DNA of 64,000 nt from Gordius sp. MW1. Lineage: Eukaryota; Nematomorpha; Gordioida; Gordea; Gordiidae. The position numbers and the translations under genes were made by a program. The stretch spans positions 20,695,245 to 20,759,244 of the forward strand of contig OZ038528.1 of assembly GCA_964036665.1 (NCBI GenBank). The letters run 5' to 3'. Of this stretch, positions 60,579 through 64,000 are shown piece by piece. The notes beneath the pieces are model-generated. The model was not told the DNA's origin. It ran no database searches and saw only the letters and a list, made by a program, of their open reading frames with translations. Every line of letters starts with the position of its first letter. The stretch's first letter is position 1.

Positions 60579-60743
60579 GGGCGTAGCCAGGTTTTGGATT
60601 GGGAGTGAAACGTTTAAAAGTTCAATTAGGGAGGGGCAAAACATAAGTTTTTTTTTAATTTTAAGAGCATTTGTATTAATTTTTTTCTCGTCATTTAAGG
60701 GTGGGGGGCAGGTATGCCCCCCCCCCCCCGGCTACGCCCATGA
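60579..60743 (-). mobile_element. MITE-like element, family II, full copy
   Basis: ATGGGCGTAGCCAGGTTTTG, AAACGTTTAAAAGTTCAATT, GGGCAAAACATAAG, then a C run and CGGCTACGCCCATGAG. It is reverse relative to 31227-31402 and the termini pair. Confidence 0.7.
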
Positions 60744-61339
60744 GTTTGCATGTATTATTGTGTTATGAGGGAATGATTAGAGAATTTTTAACTTATAGGG
60801 ATTTAACAAAAATATAAAATAAATGTCACTGCTCAAGGATTAATTTAGAGGTTTACCCAGGGCTAATTTGTCCTTGATTGAATGTTATTTTTAAACACAT
60901 TAATAGCACACAATTGATCAATAAATTTTTCTATTACTTTTGTTAAGCTAGACATTATAGCTATGAAAAATATTAATGATTAATGGATACAAAATAATAA
61001 CAGAGATTCTACCCGATTGCAAAAGTTGTTGGCAAGTTCTTCCTTGATTTAACACCGCAACATAATAAATGAAGCCGCATTTTTTAAAATTTATTTTACA
61101 TAACACCTTAAATACACTAAAGGTTAATTAGATTATCAAAGTCAAATGGTGTGTGAGAACCTTACGTTTTGACATGCCTACCACAAATTGCCCATCTTGC
61201 AATTAGACTTTTACGTTTACTAAAGCTGGCAAATTTATCATCCATGGCCCTCGTGATAACTGTTGCCTATTATCAAACTCAATTTCCTCAAGTGCATTAA
61301 CAATCTCCAATAAACAATTTTTAACAGCCACCACAACGC

Positions 61340-62960
61340 AACCCCTGAGCACGTGCTCTCTCCGGAGAATATCCCGAAACAAAATGACTCTTCATGGGCT
61401 AGCCGAATAATTAGCCTCCAAAAACCTAATACCATCTATAGAATTCCTAGAGGTGCTTGGGAATGTTTTGGTACTCTCCTAAACCAAACAATTACCTCAA
61501 TCATACACAATCCGGCTGACGTTAAAATTGGGATAGCCTCTTTACCCTCAGTTTTTACACTCTAGCTATCGCCAACCCTGGTACAAAGCACCTCTCAAAG
61601 GACATTAAAGAATTATTTTTGGATTGGTCTCCCTAATACCTTGAAACCACCCTTAATTACAATCATCACCAAGTTGAAGACAAAGCTAAAGGATAGCCAA
61701 AAATCCCCAACATGGAAACCCGTTCAGCTCTTAAAATCCCGGAATCTGATGACTCAATAGCCCCAACCACCAATGGCACTTTCGAACTTCTCCAGCAAAA
61801 GCATTCCGAAGGTCATCCATTATCGCCTGACCTCCTAAACGTTCCAGATATTCCCCTCATGGATTTCACTCTCCAGGAAGTAGCCGAAGCTCTTATGTCA
61901 TTCAAAAAGGACTCGGCCGCGTGCCGCGATGGTATACAACCAATATACCTTCAGGACCTCATAAAACCTTAACTTAGCGCCTCACATGCCCTAGTAGCCA
62001 ATTTAACCAATCTTTGTAACATAATAACGAGGGGACAATTCCTTCCGAAATAGTTCCTCTCCCATTTGGTGGAAAGGTATTGCTTTTAAAAAACCGGATG
62101 GTTCGATCCGACCCATTGTTGGTGGATCAGTCCTCCGACGCATGGTTTCTAAAATAATCCCCTTTTGAATCAGTTCATCTTTGACGGCTTCTCTCCTCTC
62201 AACCCAATTTGGTTTTGGCGTGAAAGGAGGATGCGAGGCTGCTCCCCATGCAGCTGGAACATTTCTTGAGTCTTCCTCACCAAATGACCTTCTGGTCAAA
62301 TTCGAGTTTAAAAACGCTTTTAACAGCGTAAACTGAGCCGCCTTTATTGAGCCGTTCATGCTGCAATTTCCGGAATTCCATCGGTTTCTGTTAAATGGCT
62401 ATGGCAACCCAACTTATCAACTTTATGGGGCCGAATAATCAAGTCATCTCAGGGATCCAACAAGGAGATCCCTTGAGCCCGGCCCTTTGTTTTATGACCA
62501 TCCAAACCATCATCAATAAACTTTCCTCTCTAGGAACCTTTTCCTGTAACCTACGATACCTCGATGACAGATTCCTGGTCGCCCCAGCCGATCGGAAAAT
62601 CTAAGACATTATTTATCGCTACGCAGACTCGATATCACTCAGCCTCAACACATCTAAATGTGAGATCTTCACCAAAGATCTCACAATCGACAAACTCTCC
62701 CTACCATTTCCAATTATCACAAGAGACGACTTTTAATATTTAGGCGCTCCTATACGAAGTCTCAAATCTATTGAAACCTTCCTAGAGTATTTCTCCAATT
62801 TTATAGACTCCATAAGCCACACCCTCGAGTTACTCCCCAACATGCTTTTTTTATCTAAAAAACTTCCTCTTGTACAGTCAAAACCGTTTAATTGCAAAGC
62901 CTTGGGCCTGAAAAAAATCGCGACTAACCGATATTTCGCGATTAAACTATGGAAATAAAA
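61340..62960 (+). pseudogene. Second non-LTR reverse-transcriptase relic
   Basis: A degenerate retrotransposon reading across several stops and at least one frameshift. Recognisable blocks in order are IPRGAWECFGTLLNQ (about 61440), a linker with the open segment 61712-61972 (TLQEVAEALMSFKKDSAACR, DGIQPIYLQDL), KKPDGSIRPIVGGSVLRR (about 62085), TQFGFGVKGGCEAAP (about 62205), KFEFKNAFNSVN (about 62297), ISGIQQGDPLSPALCF (about 62448) and the catalytic-box region YLDDRFLVAP (about 62560). The fingers-palm order is that of a reverse transcriptase, different in sequence from the relic near 12-13 kb. Endonuclease sequence was not recognised. It is followed directly by the CTAAGTATTT array. Confidence 0.9.
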
Positions 62961-62976
62961 GTGTATCACAACAAAT

Positions 62977-63355
62977 TATTTGCTAAGTATTTTATTCAAA
63001 TCGCTAAGTACTTTATTCATTTGCTAAGTATTTAATTCGTTTGCTAAGTTTTTAAATAAATGCTAAGTTTTTCAAATGCTAAGTATTTTATTCATTTGCT
63101 AAGTATTTAAATAAATTTTGCTAAGTATTTTATTGTTTTGCTTAGTATTTTATGTATTTGCTAAATATTTTATTTATTGCTAAATATTTTATTTATTTGC
63201 TAAGTATTTAAATTATATGCTAAGTATTTAAATTGTTGCTAAGTATTTAAATAAAATGTTACAAGTATTAAAATTATTTGCTAAGTATTTGAATAAATTA
63301 TGCTAAGTATTTACTTATATGCTAGGTTTATAAATATATTATGCTAAGTATTCAA
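62977..63355 (+). repeat. Tandem array of TTTGCTAAGTATTT units
   Basis: About twenty imperfect copies of an 18-22-nt unit built on GCTAAGTATTT plus an A/T spacer (TTATTCA, AAATAAA and similar). It begins right after the LINE relic, so it may have grown from that element's 3' tail. Confidence 0.9.
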
Positions 63356-63439
63356 AAGATTGGTGAAGTCGTCAAAATTATCGTTTGTAGAGCTAAATAA
63401 ATTCTCTGATTAAAATTTGGTGAGCTAGATATATCATAA

Positions 63440-64000
63440 AAATTAAGAACTTTGCCCCCCCCCCTCCCTTTTTTGCCCCGTTGGTTTCCCCTCCACCTTA
63501 TTTTTTACCCTCTTTCTCACCAGGGGTGGGAGGGGTTCTACTTTTTTACCCTCTTTCTCATCGGGGGGAAGGGGGGGGGGGGGTGATTTGCCCCCCATTC
63601 TTTTTCACCTCCCCACCTTATTATTAGCCCTATTTCTCACCCGGAGGGCCGCCTTGGGTGAAAAGGGGGGCCCAAATCACCCTCCCACCCGGGTGAGAAA
63701 GAAGTTAAAAAAGTGGGGAGAGGGGGCAATTACCTCCCCCCCTCCCCCCTGGTGAGAAAAAGGGTAAAAAATAAGGGGAAATGTGAAAAAGGGGGGAAAG
63801 GGCAAATAACCCTCCCCCCCCAGGGTAAAAAGAGGACAAAAAATAGGCCCCCCGGTGAGAAAAAGGGTAAAACAGAAGAACCCCCTCCCCCCTGGTGAGA
63901 AAAGGGTAAAAAATAAGGGGGGGGGGCAAACCACCCCCCCCTCCAGGTGAGAAAGAGGGTAAAAATAAGGGGGGGGGGGGAAAGGGAGGGGGGCAAAGTT
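63440..64000. repeat. G/C-homopolymer minisatellite
   Basis: A degenerate tandem repeat of about 33-38 nt whose core is GGTGAGAAAGAGGGTAAAAA, separated by runs of G or C. The left part shows it in the opposite orientation (TTTTTACCCTCTTTCTCACC). Long G and C runs suggest quadruplex or hairpin potential, and possibly assembly uncertainty. Open frames across it are an artefact of the repeat. It runs off the right window edge. Confidence 0.85.

Noticed and set aside
62003-62359. 118-codon minus-strand frame
   Set aside because: The plus strand here reads reverse-transcriptase motifs (KKPDGSIRPIV, FKNAFNSVN), so the minus frame is antisense.
63677-63996. Overlapping Pro/Gly/Phe-rich open frames on both strands
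   Set aside because: They arise from the G/C-run minisatellite; all frames are open because the unit lacks stops.

Overview
This is a stretch of an AT-rich animal nuclear genome, almost certainly an invertebrate. The evidence is spliced GT-AG genes for metazoan-type proteins (a ZMYND8-type chromatin reader, an EGF/laminin-G secreted protein), two relic non-LTR retrotransposons, many foldback/MITE-like repeats and degenerate TTAGGG-type telomeric repeat. Several introns are only 34-40 nt, and in the sterol-reductase gene they lie at the 5' end with larger ones towards the 3' end. That pattern is reported for flatworms such as schistosomes, but I cannot fix the phylum from this sequence alone.

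Layout, left to right. Positions 1-17.5 kb hold no gene I can support, only dispersed repeats and a reverse-strand RTE-like LINE relic (about 11.9-13.7 kb). A complete nine-exon DHCR24 (delta24-sterol reductase) gene lies on the plus strand at 17563-20626. Convergent to it, on the minus strand at 21661-23073, are five exons of a laminin G domain. Then follow repeat clusters (23.6-27.1 kb and 37.8-39.0 kb) and mixed repeats. A 17-exon plus-strand ZMYND8/RACK7 homologue spans 39669-48562: PHD, bromodomain, PWWP, long disordered region, coiled coil, MYND. It is followed directly by a 711-bp foldback element. A third satellite-like cluster, in opposite orientation, lies at 51.3-52.1 kb. On the minus strand, 52560-54000, are a signal-peptide exon and an EGF-like exon. 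A complete five-exon NUDT9 (ADP-ribose pyrophosphatase) gene lies on the minus strand at 57331-59618, with a MITE immediately upstream of its start codon. Positions 60-64 kb contain telomere-like repeat, a second LINE relic (plus strand, 61.3-63.0 kb) and two tandem arrays.

Most coding exons are short and none of the four genes is visible as one long frame. They were reassembled from splice sites, matching phases and recalled family sequence. The signal-peptide/EGF exons (52.6-54.0 kb) and the laminin-G exons (21.7-23.1 kb) are on the same strand with compatible phase, and may be one gene whose roughly 29.5-kb intron contains the whole ZMYND8 gene on the opposite strand. That link is inference. 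DHCR24, NUDT9 and ZMYND8 are unrelated housekeeping or regulatory functions, with no sign of a functional cluster.
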